A stretch of DNA of 64,000 nucleotides from assembly GCA_047967505.1 (NCBI GenBank), contig CM106538.1. One strand, given 5' to 3'. The translations under genes and the position numbers were made by a program. Shown piece by piece: positions 1 to 12,139 of this stretch (positions are counted from its first letter, which is position 1; each line of letters begins with the position of its first letter). This DNA is from Dipteris shenzhenensis (lineage: Eukaryota; Polypodiophyta; Polypodiopsida; Gleicheniales). Below the pieces are notes generated by a model. That model worked only from the letters and a program-made list of their open reading frames with translations, was not told the origin of the DNA and did not search any database.

Positions 1-1323
1 GAAGGAAATGACCCAACTTTCTTGGCTGGCACTTGGGACTGCTTTGGTGCATCAGAAGCGCTCGGCTCTGGACCTTCAGCCACTGCATTATTGCTGTTCC
101 TCGACTCTGATAAGCACGCAGTAGCCCCTGCCTTACCCCCCTCACTGGATGGACTGGAGTTTTTCTGCTCCTTGGGCCTTGTGGCAGAGTCCCAGCTTTT
201 CTCTGCAGCAGGCTGAGCAAGTGGGGTCTTGGGTGCATCTTTGTGGTGTCGAGAAAGAGATGGGGATGACAAATTTCTCTTTGACATGGAAGCTTTTGGA
301 GGAGCTGCTTGCCGGGGCGCCTCCCTAACGTCCAAGAACATGGTTTGCCTGTTACGCTTCTTACCCAGCATGGCATCCTTGTGATCTGATCTTCCCCTCT
401 TTCCAAAGCTCGAAGAAAACTTACCTTCCACGAATGACTGGTGTCCCCTCAACGCATCTGCTTTAACAGTGGCATCAATTGGTGCAGATCGGAGCGAGGC
501 ATTCTCCTCAGTTTCAGATGCAACTCGGCAGCTAGACTTGGCTAGCACGGTTTCCTGGGACTCCATTGCGTCTCCCACAGAAGCTTCGCAAAGATGTGTA
601 GCGCCTGCAGCATCATTGGTACTGTCATCGACAGCCATGCCTTTCACCTCTGAAGGACTCCCCTCCGTCTCAGAGGCTTTTCGGGGTCTACCATCTGCCA
701 GAGTTAAGACGGCCTTTAATAATTTTGTAGGCAAGCCATCCACATATCAAAAACCAAAAGATTTCAGACTTATGAAGCTAAAAATTGAGCTCACCGCTTT
801 CAGATTCCACATTATGTTGATCACTATCCAAAGTTTCGGAAACTCCAAGTTCTCCATCCTCCATTTCAAGGTCCTTCATGCTTTCCGTTTTAGCATCGTC
901 ATCTTCCGAGTCCTTTACATCACAGCTTTTAACACTTGAACTCCTGGGTGAAGCACAGCACCTTGACGAAGGCATAGTAACAACGGGGCCAGCATCTTGG
1001 AGAGTAAGGGACGCTCCCTTTACATCAGATTCAACCTTAACGTCACGCACAGGCTCTTCAGGAGCAACGTTCCTGCGAATAGACCTCACAAAAGGACGAA
1101 AACATGAAAGAGGATGCTGCCCAGGTGGAAGGGGGGCTACATCCAACGACTGTGGAACGACAGGAGGCAGGTGTGGGAAAATCCAAGCAACTTGTTCATT
1201 TCCTGTCGCAGAAGGAGGCTGAAAATTTTGTGGCTTCGTTTCACCGGCTGGAGACAAATCACAATCATCTTGTGCGGGAGGAAGTTCGTTTAGGTCAAAC
1301 ATCGGCCTTCCCTTGGACCCCAT
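1..1323 (-). CDS. SEN1-like helicase, N-terminal exons (5' end of gene)
   Basis: Two exons read right to left. Exon 1 is 1323-795 and starts at ATG with MGSKGRPMFDLNE. The intron is 794-695 (100 bp, GTGAG at its 5' end, GGCAG at its 3' end, phase 1). Exon 2 is 694-1 and stays open to the window edge, about 407 residues in all. The N-terminal FDLNE-P block, the FRPFVR block, the acidic MEDGE segment and the DHKDAMLGKKRNRQTMFL block match, from memory, plant helicase SEN1-like proteins (the At4g30100/At2g19120 type, roughly 1300 residues). Family members carry a superfamily-1 helicase core in the C-terminal half, which would lie outside this window, so no Walker motifs are visible. DLNxxP resembles an EAR-type repression motif. 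A GTAAGT inside exon 2 (near 423) looks like a donor, but reading through it keeps the family-like frame, so no intron is called there. The expected role is nuclear RNA or R-loop processing, by family only. Confidence 0.8.
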
Positions 1324-2295
1324 CCCAGAATTTAAAAAAGGACCTATGGTGTTGTCCTAAAAAAGCCAGCTCAATGGCTCAGAGCAAGAGTTCCCGAAAG
1401 TATGGATCGCATAGACGGAAGACGTAGCATCCATGCTCCTTTCTTCGCTGTGCCGCTTGCCAAGGAAGGCCTTCTATCTCCCCACGTTACCAGTGGCAAG
1501 ACGAATAAGACTAGCAATGCCAAATGTAAGATATCCACCCTGATATTGCGCTCGTTCGCATATCCAGCATCGGTGTCCACGATGACTAAGGGATCTGTCT
1601 GTTTACGTGTAAAGGCGGACAAAATAAATGTGAGAATGCATTTTAAGAATCCCTGAATCCACGGGGGATTCATATATTAGGTAGGACTCTTCCTCAAGGT
1701 GAAAGATTAGGGGGGGGAGGAATCCTGGATGCTGTCCTCCCTTGCAATCGACAGAAGGAAAAACTCCAGATTGTAGATGAGATCAAATCTTGGATACTTG
1801 TAACACACGACCCAAGCCAGGTTGTGGAGGCAATGGTTCCCCCCGAGGAAAATATAGGGTCAAGGTATGCAGAATGCAGCAGAGAAAGCGTCCTGCAATC
1901 AATAATTTGACAACTGCAATCTGCAAGGGTGGGAGAAGGGAGAAGAAACGCAGAAGCGAAATCAGAGGCAAAGAGGGGGTGGGGATGATCACGGAAGCAA
2001 AAGGATGAAGTCTAGAGGGGGGAGGAGTGAGGATAGAAAAGCAGGGGAGGGACAAAAGACTGTGCGGGATGAAGGTGGAAGAGTTCTGGAGGAGGAGGAG
2101 GGGAGAAGAAGAGATGCGAGGGATGAGGAAGAGGGAGGGAGGGGAGGAACCCTAAAGGGAGGAGGAGGAGGAGGAGGAGGAGGAGGAGAAGGGGAGGGAC
2201 TGCAAATTTTGAAGAGGATGAAGATAATGAAGAAGAAGAAGAAAAAGAAGAAGACAAAGGAACAACAACAACAAGGACTTCACACAAAGAAGTGT
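1324..2295 (-). other. Probable 5' leader of the SEN1-like gene
   Basis: Between the proposed TATA box and the ATG at 1323 lies about 970 bp with no convincing coding frame. Its distal half (about 2000-2300) is almost pure purine on the + strand, that is CT-rich in the transcript, with GGA and GAA repeats. CT-rich leaders are common in plant genes. A leader intron is possible but no splice pair stands out. The short ORFs here look like low-complexity shadows. Confidence 0.4.
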
Positions 2296-2318
2296 GGTTT
2301 ATGAGATGAAGGCCTTGT

Positions 2319-2329
2319 CCCTTTTTATA
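2319..2329 (-). promoter_or_regulatory. TATA box for the SEN1-like gene
   Basis: The minus strand reads TATAAAAAGGG, a good plant TATA element. Transcription would start about 25-35 bp downstream (about 2290-2300). It sits beside a 17-base C run (2331-2347 on the + strand). Assignment to the SEN1-like gene rests on orientation and position only. Confidence 0.45.
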
Positions 2330-2347
2330 GCCCCCCCCCCCCCCCCC

Positions 2348-5300
2348 GCCCTTCCTTGCGGTTCCTGGTGGGTTCATTTACACCCTCCCCACCTCCCCCC
2401 CGCCCTCCCTTCCTTGCCTTCCCTTCTCCCCTATGCAAGTCGTTCCCGCTTTCTTTCCCTGGGAAAACAAAAAAAAAAAAGCAACAAATCCTGAATTTCT
2501 GCTTCACAGAATTAGAACTATTCAGCACGGTACCCACGGGCGGACATTCGGAATTTTTAAGGATTCATTTGCTGTCGCTTTGATTGATTGACCGCCGTCG
2601 ACGTGCATTGGTGGCTCTGAGACAAAGTTTGGCAATGAGCATTCACGACTTAGGGCCCCTCGTTTTGCCACACCAGTCCACATTGACAACACCACCTCGC
2701 ATCTCTCCCCGCCTTTTCCACACCAATTGTTGCCGGTTCTCCATTAATTCATCCCCAATCGCAACACCCTGTTTCGAGATGGGAAAACCAGCTTGGATTT
2801 CTCCCCATCTCTTCGAAATACCAATTACAGTTCCACATCAGATGATGCAACACCTCACAAATGTGTGTGTGGTTCTCAGCAATCCGGTGCAACCCCTCAC
2901 AAACGTGTGTGTTTCAAGATGCGGCAAACCAGATGACTTGGCCAATGCCTTTCTTTTAACTGGTCTGGAGAAAAGTTTTCTGCTAGCGCTGGTAATACTA
3001 CTATTACCTAGTACTACCCCCACTACCTCACCACCCATGCTTTCTTTCCCATTCCCCCATCACCCACTACCATGCCTATCCATGCTCCCTCTCCTACTTC
3101 TGAATGATGGGAGTGTTGAAGGCAAAACAAGTAAAGCTTTGCCATTATTGACTAGAGCACATATGCAAGCTCTCAAGCATCTGTATGCCCGGGCAACATG
3201 CCCTTTTTAATTGTCTTTGAAGGAGCAAGATTGTGCTAGCAAATTTATGAGCAGAGAGTGCAATAAAAACTCATCCAATAGATTTTGGCATTTCAAATGT
3301 ACAATGTTGTCATGCTTATATACTCCTTATGTACTCCTCTTCTCCTCCTCGTCTCATTGTGCTAATCTCTAGATCCTCCTGCCACTCCTCCCATCTCAAC
3401 ATCATCCTCAATGCAAATGGTTGCAATATCTCTATTGAGATATTGAGATCTCGTATAGGGGGTGCAAGCAGCACGCGGCAAGTCATTGGAGGGGGGTACT
3501 CATGTTCTCACATGTGCCTCCCTTGGTAAGCCAACACTCGCAGAGGTGTGGGTGATACAAGCAAGCCACATGGGCGAGTTATTGTCTTGTAGCATATATG
3601 CATCCGTGTTGAACAAATGTACATTCGTGCTCGCAATTTTTCCCTCGGATGGACCCAGCAAACAAGCTCAACACTAATTTTCCTTGAACATACCACTTTG
3701 TTAGGAGTCTTAACTTATAGTAGCGTCCCATTTGCCCTCCACTTCTATAATATGCTGACAAGGCTACTCAAAGCCTAATCAAATGCCTTGAGAAGGGCAC
3801 CCATCTTCATAGAGAGGGGCCCCCACATGCCTCATCATATTGTCATCCCCCACCCAATCACATCCTTCGCATCCACTTGGTTCAACCCAACCACCCCACC
3901 CCTTTACATTCTGCCTACAATTGAAGTAAATGCATGCAAAGGCAGAGCTCTTGTGAAGTGCTCACCTTTGCTTAGACCTCTGCCGTTTGAGAATGCCTCT
4001 AGGTGCATGTAGGGACTCTCACCTTGATGTGGACATGACTTAACCTCAAGAAAGTTTGGACTTCAAGAAGCATAAAGTTGCACCATCACACACATAACAC
4101 ATCAACACAAGAAGAGGGCAAGTAAGAACCAAGGGTCGTCATTGTCTACGTTAGCTCAAGCGAACACAACATGCCTTCCAAAGGTCACTGATGATAAGCT
4201 TCATGGGATCACCATGTCTCAATACAAATTTATCCATGAGGCAAGGATGATAATGCCGCTCCACCATGATTGACGGTTTGTGTAAGATTGGTTTACACAT
4301 TTAAATGGGCTGATGTCTATGGGGACTCCCTCCCTCAAATATATATATTTATATTTAAAAAATGTATTCAATAAGTTCATATTTGTATTTACATATTGTG
4401 GAAAAGTAGTAATGATTTTTCACGATTTAGATAGGCAAAAGCCTCTATAGTTTTTATGATTTCAAGTCATGCTCCACATTCAATTTAAAAATCATTGCTC
4501 TTCATCTACCCATATTTTGTCAAGAGAGAGCATGAATTTATGCTCACTAACTTTTGCATTACTAACAATAGGAGGTATAGTTCAAGGCAAGGATGACATA
4601 AGGCTACAAACTTGGGAGGTCAACATACAAGGGAACCAAAAAAATAATGGCCTCTTGGAACATAACAACAAGGTGAATGATATTTAATAATTCATAAGGC
4701 CTGGCCAAGATCAAAACAGCAAACAAAAAGGAAATGGTGTGGAGGAAGACTTGAGGAGATAAAGGGGAGAGAGCGAGAGGGGGGGGTGGGAGCGGGGAGT
4801 AAGAAAACTAGAGGATATAAAGAAGGAGAGAGAGAGAGAGAGAGAGAGAGAGTCAACCACTTTAAAGTCTCCATTCAAGTCCAATGAAGAAGAGTCAACA
4901 TATTGTCCAATAAGAAAAATGCACTTCCAAAATTTCTAAAAATGCCTAATTTCTGCTTTGCCAAATTTGAAGCATTGTTAGGGCAGGCCAAAAACCTTTA
5001 AAGGGCCTAGCTAAAGCTTCAAACTCAACTTTAGAGCCTTGTCATTCTTATAGAAAGGCATGTTTCCAACTTGTGGCAATGGTGCACCTCTACATATTAG
5101 AGTGGATGATGTATGCATGCATAGAAAACTCAATTCTATGCGTGGAAGCTATCACATTGAGTTATTGTTTGGGTGATTGTAGTATCCCTCTTCTTTTCTT
5201 TTCTATTAAAATGAAAAATTATGTCTTTCCTCTATTCCAAGAAATGCCTTGAGAGGTAAAAACAAGGTCCTTACTTCACCTACTTCTCTCAGTGCTTTTG
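2348..5300. other. Intergenic, no supported gene
   Basis: Pyrimidine-rich near 2340-2470, then ordinary AT-rich sequence. The longest frame (2584-3210, 208 codons) has no recognisable domain. A GA microsatellite lies at about 4826-4852. No RNA gene or transposon protein could be read. Confidence 0.4.
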
Positions 5301-5358
5301 CCTAGCACACATCTAGCATCCATGTACTTGTCTACCTCCTTTTGCCTCACCCGAGTAC

Positions 5359-5565
5359 ACATGTAGCATCCTTGTCACAAGGGAAATCCATTCACATATT
5401 GCCTTCAAGCTAAGCTAAGAGGAGGTAAACCATGTGCCTTTCCCTCCATTCGTTACAAGTACATGTAGCATCCATGTATGCATCACAAAGAAAACCCATT
5501 CACACACCACCTTCAAGCTAAGCTAAAAAAGATGTGACCCAGGCTTGCCTTTCTCTCCTTCATTT
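5359..5565. repeat. Two-copy tandem duplication, about 102 bp
   Basis: ACATGTAGCATCC begins at 5359 and again at 5461. In both copies it is followed at matching spacing by CCATTCACA and CTTCAAGCTAAGCTAA. A third partial start (ACATCTAGCATCC) lies at 5309. The copies are diverged, with no coding role visible. Confidence 0.6.
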
Positions 5566-5569
5566 GTCT

Positions 5570-7395
5570 ACACCATCTAATTGTAATCTATACATTACAA
5601 ATTACAAAAAAAGTATTGTTAACATGGACCATGAAATAGCAATTGAGGGCAAGGTGCACAAACACACCTCCTACATGACTCAATCAAGTTTTCGTATTAG
5701 CAATATCCATGCTTTCTTAAGTTGCATGACTATAACATGGAGAGTGTCACTCGTTTCTTGTTTGTGCAAATTGTTGATGTCATACTATGGTTCACATTGA
5801 AAATAATGCATAAATCAAGTAAGTAGAAAATTATAGCTTTATTTTTACACAAGGGAATTAGATGCATTTCCGATTAAAAATTTGATCACATTCTTTATCC
5901 TTCATCTTGGTTCAAGTTTCAAAAGGAAAATAGAAATGTCATAGATTTCCTATCACATGAGCAAGGACATTCAATTCTATCTCAACATTGTACAAAATTA
6001 CTATTATTTCTAATTGTTCATACGTTGTGTGATTCCTTGTTATTAAATTGTTACTAAATAGTTTACAAAAGTCGAAGTTTAACGTATCGATCTTTGCCTT
6101 ACCTACTTGGATGACCATAGTCAAAGCTTCAACTAGTTTTTAAGGGAATGAAACTCACTTACACTAAGAACAAACAACTTATTTCCATGTACTAATTTCT
6201 TATATTAGCTTTGAGGTTTGGTTATGCCCACATACAGATTCACTATTGACCCATCTACCCTTTAATGACTAGCCTATGTTGTAAAAACATGTGTTTTTAA
6301 TGTTTTTAAAATTGTATATGCCTATATGGTTCTTAAACTTAATTATTAGGTATGTGAGGTCCACTACAAGGCATTGCACTACTATCCACATGGCCAATTA
6401 CAGCTTGATTTGCAAGGGGCAACCTAGTTGGAATAGACTCAATGTTCCCTTAATCCAATCTAGTGTTGGTCATGTTTTTGTACTTATCAAATCTTTATAA
6501 TCACTGCCATCTTAATTCTTTCACTAGCCTATGTGTTATAGATCTTTGACCAACCTATTAGTGCATACCATTTTTATAAAAAAGCCCATATTTCCATTTG
6601 AGTTCTTTTAAGTTTAAAAATCAAAAGATTGGTCAAAATCTCATCATATTATAATAATAGATGCCCGTGCTACATGTTCGCTAGACCATAAGATGATTTC
6701 AAGGGGTGTGTGCGATGTAGTTAGCATCAATGTAACATGCAATAATAGTCACAATGTGGATCTTAAACTAACCACATGGATAGAAGCAAATCAAGAGATC
6801 CCAATTGTCTTGTCACCAAGATATACTATTAAACTTGGCGCACATAAAAGTATAACTTACATGTTTTTTGCATCTGCTCTGGAGATACAATCAAAGATTT
6901 TATCAAAATTTTAACCATATAGAAACTTGTTTTTAATGAATGCATTACTTTTTAGATTTTCAAGGTGGTCACAACATCAACGTGAATAACTTAAAGGAAG
7001 AGTGCATATATATAAAAAATGAAAGTAAGTTTTTGAGATGCTATATAAGCTAATTCCAAAGACTACATGAATAGAAAAATGAAAAGTGGTATTTGATAAT
7101 ATGAATAATATAAACATGAACACAATCATAACATGGAAAGTGATTAAGAACTACATATGTGATATATAAAGACAAAAAAATATTGACAATCAAAATTGTA
7201 TTTTATATTGCTTAAAACAATGTGCACATTTGGCATATGTGTCGATTGCCAAATATCCAATATTCAAACCACTTGGAGGGAGGTTTTCTAATTTTAACTC
7301 AAATGATGTGGTGTTTTTGACTTAATGGATGGGAGCTTAGAGTCATAAACAATTTTGGTGGTGGTATTTTGACACAATTGATTGTCTCCATAATA
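5570..7395. other. AT-rich intergenic sequence
   Basis: Low-GC sequence with only short chance frames. Nothing was recognised on either strand. Confidence 0.4.
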
Positions 7396-7399
7396 AAAC

Positions 7400-8315
7400 A
7401 TGGAGCGAAGAATCTCTCTTAGGAATCCTCAACATGCAAGTTCTACATGCGACTCCTACATGCAATTCCTACATGCAACTCCTACATGCAACATGCGAGT
7501 TCTACATGCAACTCCTACATGCAACTTCTATATGCAACTTCTACATGTAGAGAGAGAATGTCTTACAATTCCTACATGCAGAGACAGAAGCTCTCCAACT
7601 TGTATAAATACCCCATAATGGAATGAAGCCCACACTCTTGGGGCATTATGTTGAGTTCTACTTTGGTATTCCAAGCAATTGTCTCCAAGTGTCCATGCTT
7701 CCTTGCACTCCACGTCCAAAAGCATGTCCTAACCTTGCAACTCCTCCTCCCCTCTCCTTCAACCTCTCTCCTCCTCCCCCCCCTCCTCCTCCTCCTCCCT
7801 CCTCCTCCCTTCTCCTCTTTCTCCTTTTCCCCCATGCTCTTACACCTTCTTTCTTTCCCACTCCTATGCTCCCCCTAAACCCTTAGTTCCTCAACTCTTA
7901 ACCTCCATGATCTATGAGGGAGACGAGTCCTCCACCATTAATCTACCCTAAACCTTGGATCCTCCTTCTACCTCTTATAAACTCTGGAACCTCTATCTGA
8001 ACCTTGAAACCCCCTTCTAAGCTTTGAACCTCCCTCTAACCCTTAAACTCCACCTAAACCCTTCAACCCCCAATGAAGGTGAAAGCCTTCATTACCCCAG
8101 CCGTGATGATACATGTTCCTTTCACACATGCATGCACTATGTTTGCTTACCACACTTAAGCCTACGTCTCTCACCGGAATACGACCTGAGGTCTTAAGCT
8201 ACACTTATACTACAAACGACCACACCGATATATCTATGGGTAACAAAAAGCCTCAGAACCCTGCATACTGAGCAAACCCTGCTCTTCTTGTGGAAGTCAT
8301 GGGAAAGAGCCAACA
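7400..8315 (+). mobile_element. Ty3/gypsy 5' LTR (Athila/Tat-like PBS)
   Basis: The right edge is clear: the LTR-like sequence ends ...CAACA at 8315 and is followed at once by TTTGGTGTCGCTGTCGGGG. This resembles the TGGCGCCGTTGCCGGGG primer-binding site of Athila/Tat-type plant gypsy elements. Inside are a 13-bp minisatellite (about 7437-7575), a TATAAATA box at 7603-7610 and a CT-rich tract (7740-7860). The segment from about 7714 recurs at 46274-46620, including CCAAAAGCATGTCCTAACCT, so this is a dispersed family. The left boundary near 7400 is a guess. Confidence 0.6.
7437..7575 (+). repeat. 13-bp minisatellite in LTR U3
   Basis: About eight imperfect copies of CTACATGCAACTC, ending in CTACATGTAGAGAGAGAATG. 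A shorter copy of the array lies at 9152-9275. Repeats of this kind upstream of a TATA box are typical of LTR U3 promoter regions. Confidence 0.7.
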
Positions 8316-8335
8316 TTTGGTGTCGCTGTCGGGGA
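8316..8335 (+). other. Primer-binding site of the gypsy element
   Basis: TTTGGTGTCGCTGTCGGGGA lies directly after the LTR end. Differences from the usual TGGCGCCGTTGCCGGGG form suggest age. The matching primer would be tRNA-Asp-like by analogy with Athila-type elements. Confidence 0.5.
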
Positions 8336-8949
8336 GACTAGTATCTCAAGTAATCAGTAAACATGCAAGTATGTGTAAAACAAGAACTACTATGAATTTT
8401 CACGAACATAACACTCAAGGGCAAGGAGAGTAAAATTTTTTCCCAACTCTAGCCAAATGTATCAATCCCAAGCATAAACCTTGGGTTACTACCTTAAGAA
8501 ATTTTATTTATTTCTTAAAAATAAGCCACTTGACGAACAAATCAGGCTAGGTAATGGACACAAATGCATAGAGCTTGCAATTCCAAACATTTTACCTTTT
8601 TATAGAAGAGCAATCCGAGCTAACCATGAAAAGTTATGGTCCAGGAAGAGTTTAGGGTTTGACCCTAACCCTACCCACTCCACCCCCCATTCTTCTTCTT
8701 TCATATCTAGCCTCCATCTACTTCCCCATTCCGAGCCCTATGCAAGACCCTCCTCCCTCTCCATCGACCACCACACTACTCCCATCCTCACATGGTGAGT
8801 TATTTTGACCTTTTCTCGTAGCGATAAGCTAGCCATTCATCCACCGTCCATTCGCCCTCAATAATCCTGTTACATTGAGAAAGACTTGGAGAGCATTAAG
8901 GTGACCATCTCTTCCTCCCTTTGGATTTCCATCAAAGTTTTCAGTACAG

Positions 8950-9400
8950 AGGACACCATTTCCCCCTCCCTCCCCTCCACCCCCCCTCCACCCCCCCATC
9001 CCCTCCACCCATCCCCTCCCCTCCACACCCCCCGCCCCTCCATCACTCCTCCATCCCCTCCAACATCCCTGCCCCCCCATCCCCCAACCCTCCACCCCCC
9101 CCTCCATCCACACCCCCTTCCCCCCCCGGCCGCCCTCCACCCCCACCCCCTCCTACATGCAACTCCTACATGCAACATGCGAGTTCTACATGCAACTTCT
9201 ATATGCAAGTTCTACATGTAGAGAGAGAATGTCTTACAATTCGTACATGTAGAGAGAGAAGCTCTCTAACCTCCCTCCACCCTCCCTCCTCCACACCACC
9301 TCTCCACCTCCTCCACTCCCCTCCTCACCTCCCTCCCCACCCCCTCGACTCCACCCCTCAGAGACCCCCCCTCCCGTCGCCACCGCCCAGTGCCATGCAA
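8950..9400. repeat. Pyrimidine-rich tract with partial U3 array
   Basis: Long runs of C and CT (8958-9150 and 9270-9390) flank a second partial copy of the 13-bp array and its ATGTAGAGAGAGAATGTCTTACAATTC tail (9152-9275). Frames of up to 171 codons here are proline/serine low complexity and are not genes. It may be a degenerate second LTR. Confidence 0.5.
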
Positions 9401-10454
9401 TGCCCCCCCATTTTTAGCCTGCCACTTGAGTGGTAGCCTTATTGACGGTGGGTGAGCTTGGCAAAGCGAAAATAATTTCTAATCCATTTTTTGTGCCCTT
9501 CTCTAATTTCCACGTTCCCTCTTTCTCTCTTTCTATTTCAAGGCAAGGCCCCCTCCCCTCCCCTCTCTCTCTTCTCTCTTCTCCTTGCTGCACATCCAAG
9601 TTCTCTCTCTCTCTTCCAAGCTGCGCATATGAGGCAAGCCTTATGAATGCTTAATGAGCATTCATCTTGTTTTCCTTTATTTAAAATTAAAAAAAAACTA
9701 ACCCACCCTAGAACTAACTAGCCCTAATAGGTTAGAGTAACTGTCCTTGCAATTGGTAGTTCCTCTAACTAACAATTAGAGTAACTAATAGTTAGACAAA
9801 TTGGTTGGTTCAATTTGAGGAACTAGACTAGGTTAGTTAGTCCACCCCACTTAGAGTTTAAGACCATTCACACCATACTTAAGGCCAAGGACCAACCCCC
9901 CCCACAAAAAAAAAAACACATTTTACCCCTACTTCAACACATCATGACTCGCCCATTTGGGACCCAAATTGGACCCCATTTGAACCATGGTTTCACACAC
10001 AGAAACGCCATGCTACGGGCAATTTTTTAGCCCATTGCACACCATTTTGGAATCCCTAGCACTCATTAATTCATGCCCCCATATGGGCCCCTTTTCGCAC
10101 TAATTTGCTCATAAAATTCCATCGTGACCTTTGATTGACGATCCGTCTACACCGACACATTTCCCTACACATGTGGGACAATCCTAGGCACATTATTAAC
10201 ATGATGGTCTCTATAACACGAACTCATCTCTAACCCCCCTAACACAAGTATATCAACACCCGCACTTGCGGCAGAGACACCCATTCCACCTCTCGTTAAA
10301 TCTACATGCAGCTACGCCCTGACCAATGCATCCGACAACTATGCTCGCTAAATTTGCATACAACTCCTTTGCGCCCAATGCCTCTGACAAGCCTCTACCC
10401 TAATTCCCCCCCCTTGAAATTCAAGAAATCCCTTTAACTCCTCCACGACACAAC

Positions 10455-10740
10455 ATGGCCGAGCACCGCCATCCCGATGATGGGGATCTTGAACTCGATG
10501 CGAAGGGGAACAATTTCTTTAACAATCACAACAACTTTGGCAACAATAATAACAATCAAGGCAAGTGCCCCTTGGGCAAACTCTAACTTCCCAAATATAA
10601 TGGCAAGGGCGATCCAACCCGATTCCACCAACATTTTGATGCCGCATGCCGAGCGGGTGGAGATCAATCTAATGAAACCAAGGTCGCCTGGTTCCCCATT
10701 GCCTTAATCGATGAAGCCTTAGAATCATACCTAGACCTCT
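10455..10740 (+). pseudogene. Ty3/gypsy gag fragment
   Basis: From the ATG at 10455 an Asn-rich N-terminus runs to an in-frame TAA at 10584. The same frame then continues with LPKYNGKGDPTRFHQHFDAA and ETKVAWFPIALIDEALESYL, which matches the retrotransposon gag core (LPxFxGxxDPxxHL...F). Similarity fades near 10740. It lies downstream of the 8316 primer-binding site in the same orientation, as expected for the same element. Broken by at least one stop. Confidence 0.7.
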
Positions 10741-10829
10741 TGCATTGCTTTATCTTGTGAACCGTCCATGTACAACAAGAAGAATAACTAGATGGCTCCC
10801 CTTAATTTCCCTAATTTCTTTTCCCTCAA

Positions 10830-11290
10830 ACTCCCGCTTCAAGAATTCAACTTTAAAATAGTGGTCCGCAAAGGTGCCCAACACTACATTGCTGATCACA
10901 TGTATCGTGTCAAGTCAGGAGAAGAAGCCACTGGAGTAGAAGATGACTTGTCAGATGCCACACTATTTTAGATAGATGGTGTGCAGATATCATTGGGTAC
11001 TTGATGGTAGGAAGACCACCCCTTGAAATGAAAGCAGTGGATGCCAGAAAACTAATTTTAAAAGCTGCACCCTATCAGGACAACTGTACAAGATGGGTAA
11101 GGACCAGGTGACCAAGTTTTAAGAAGATGTGTAATGCCTCATGAGATCATGCTAATCTTGAGTGAAGTCCATAAAGGCATTGTAGGAGGACACTTCCAAG
11201 GGGAAGCAACAACACGAAAAGTCCTCGCAGGCTACTGGTGGCCAACACTTTGGGCAGATGCCGATGAATATGTCAGTCTCGAAAGATGAC
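10830..11290 (+). pseudogene. Ty3/gypsy pol fragment: RNase H tail and integrase zinc region
   Basis: Reading across frames gives EFNFKIVVRKGAQHYIADHM (the RNase H to integrase linker), then a GYL..GRPP block and VGGHFQGEATTRKVLAGYWW with the WPTL.ADADEYV block of the integrase N-terminal zinc domain. Stops and shifts occur throughout. Protease and most of reverse transcriptase are missing between this and gag, so the element has a large internal deletion. Confidence 0.75.
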
Positions 11291-11594
11291 AGGGCCTATC
11301 TCACATCCAACTTCCCATATCTAACTACTACCATCCTCTTAACCTTCCCCGAGCTCTAGCCTAGAGCTCTAGCCTAACATATACTCCCTTCATTGTCTCT
11401 TTGCTCATGCCTCTCACCACTTTCAACTAACCCAACATTCACAAACTTACTAGCCCCTCACACCTAGCTTCTTCCCTTCCCTTGCTAATCCTACCCTTGA
11501 GGATTACCAAGCTGCTCAAGTCATTTGCTCAGTTCTTCCCCCCCTCCCCTCTGATCCCCCTTCCACAACTAACACTCTTCCATATTTCTCCCCC

Positions 11595-12133
11595 ATGTCC
11601 CCAGATTCTCTCCTTGCCCCATCACCACCTTTGACACTACTTGTGCTGCCATCAACAAAAAATGACCCAGTATTTGATTTTGAATATCATGATCTAGATA
11701 ATCCAATTTGCACTCCCATGCCAAATTCCAATGATGGGTATGATTTTGATGTGATACCACTTCCCAGTAACCCCATCAAGGAAATTTGGAGCAAATATCT
11801 TGATATGGAAACTCGAGGTGGATGGACCCTCGACAACTTCCCTACCAACCTTCGTTAGTGTCAAATTAGTGAAGATTGGGTAAGCGATTGGATCCCCAAC
11901 CTAATTGGCACTATCCCAAGCTCTTTGATGTAATCTTCTTGAAAGAGTACCGGTGTGCATCTCCATGTCTCAGAACCCATCCCAAGTTCTATGCAGTTCC
12001 ACGATGTCACAGATGGGAAGCCAACATACACACTTTGGGTGAAGATTGCACCATAAATTGGCCAATGATTGATCCATACTCTAGTGTAGAATGGAATATC
12101 CAAGGCACACTGATCCGAGCACTTCAACAATAG
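11595..12133 (+). pseudogene. Retroelement downstream ORF, unknown function
   Basis: Two adjoining open stretches. 11595-11858 has 87 residues including FEYHDLDNPICTPMPNSN. 11876-12133 has 85 residues including IFLKEYRCASPCL and EANIHTLGEDCTINWPMIDP. A frame change lies between them near 11860. Composition looks protein-like. The position between pol and an LTR fits the extra 3' ORF of Tat/Athila-type elements, but no domain was recognised. Confidence 0.4.
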
Positions 12134-12139
12134 CACCTC

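Noticed and set aside
423-424. GTAAGT donor in SEN1-like exon 2
   Set aside because: Reading through keeps the family-like residues in frame on both sides.
1980-2530. Several frames rich in Gly/Arg/Lys or Pro/Leu
   Set aside because: They are translations of purine-rich or C-rich simple sequence.
2584-3210. 208-codon plus-strand frame
   Set aside because: No recognisable domain, Pro/Leu/Ser-rich composition and no splice or promoter context; probably chance.
7437-7575. CRISPR-like regular repeats
   Set aside because: 13-bp units with no spacers, inside a plant LTR.
8886-9436. Proline-rich frames up to 171 codons
   Set aside because: Low-complexity CT-rich DNA; all three frames on the strand look alike.
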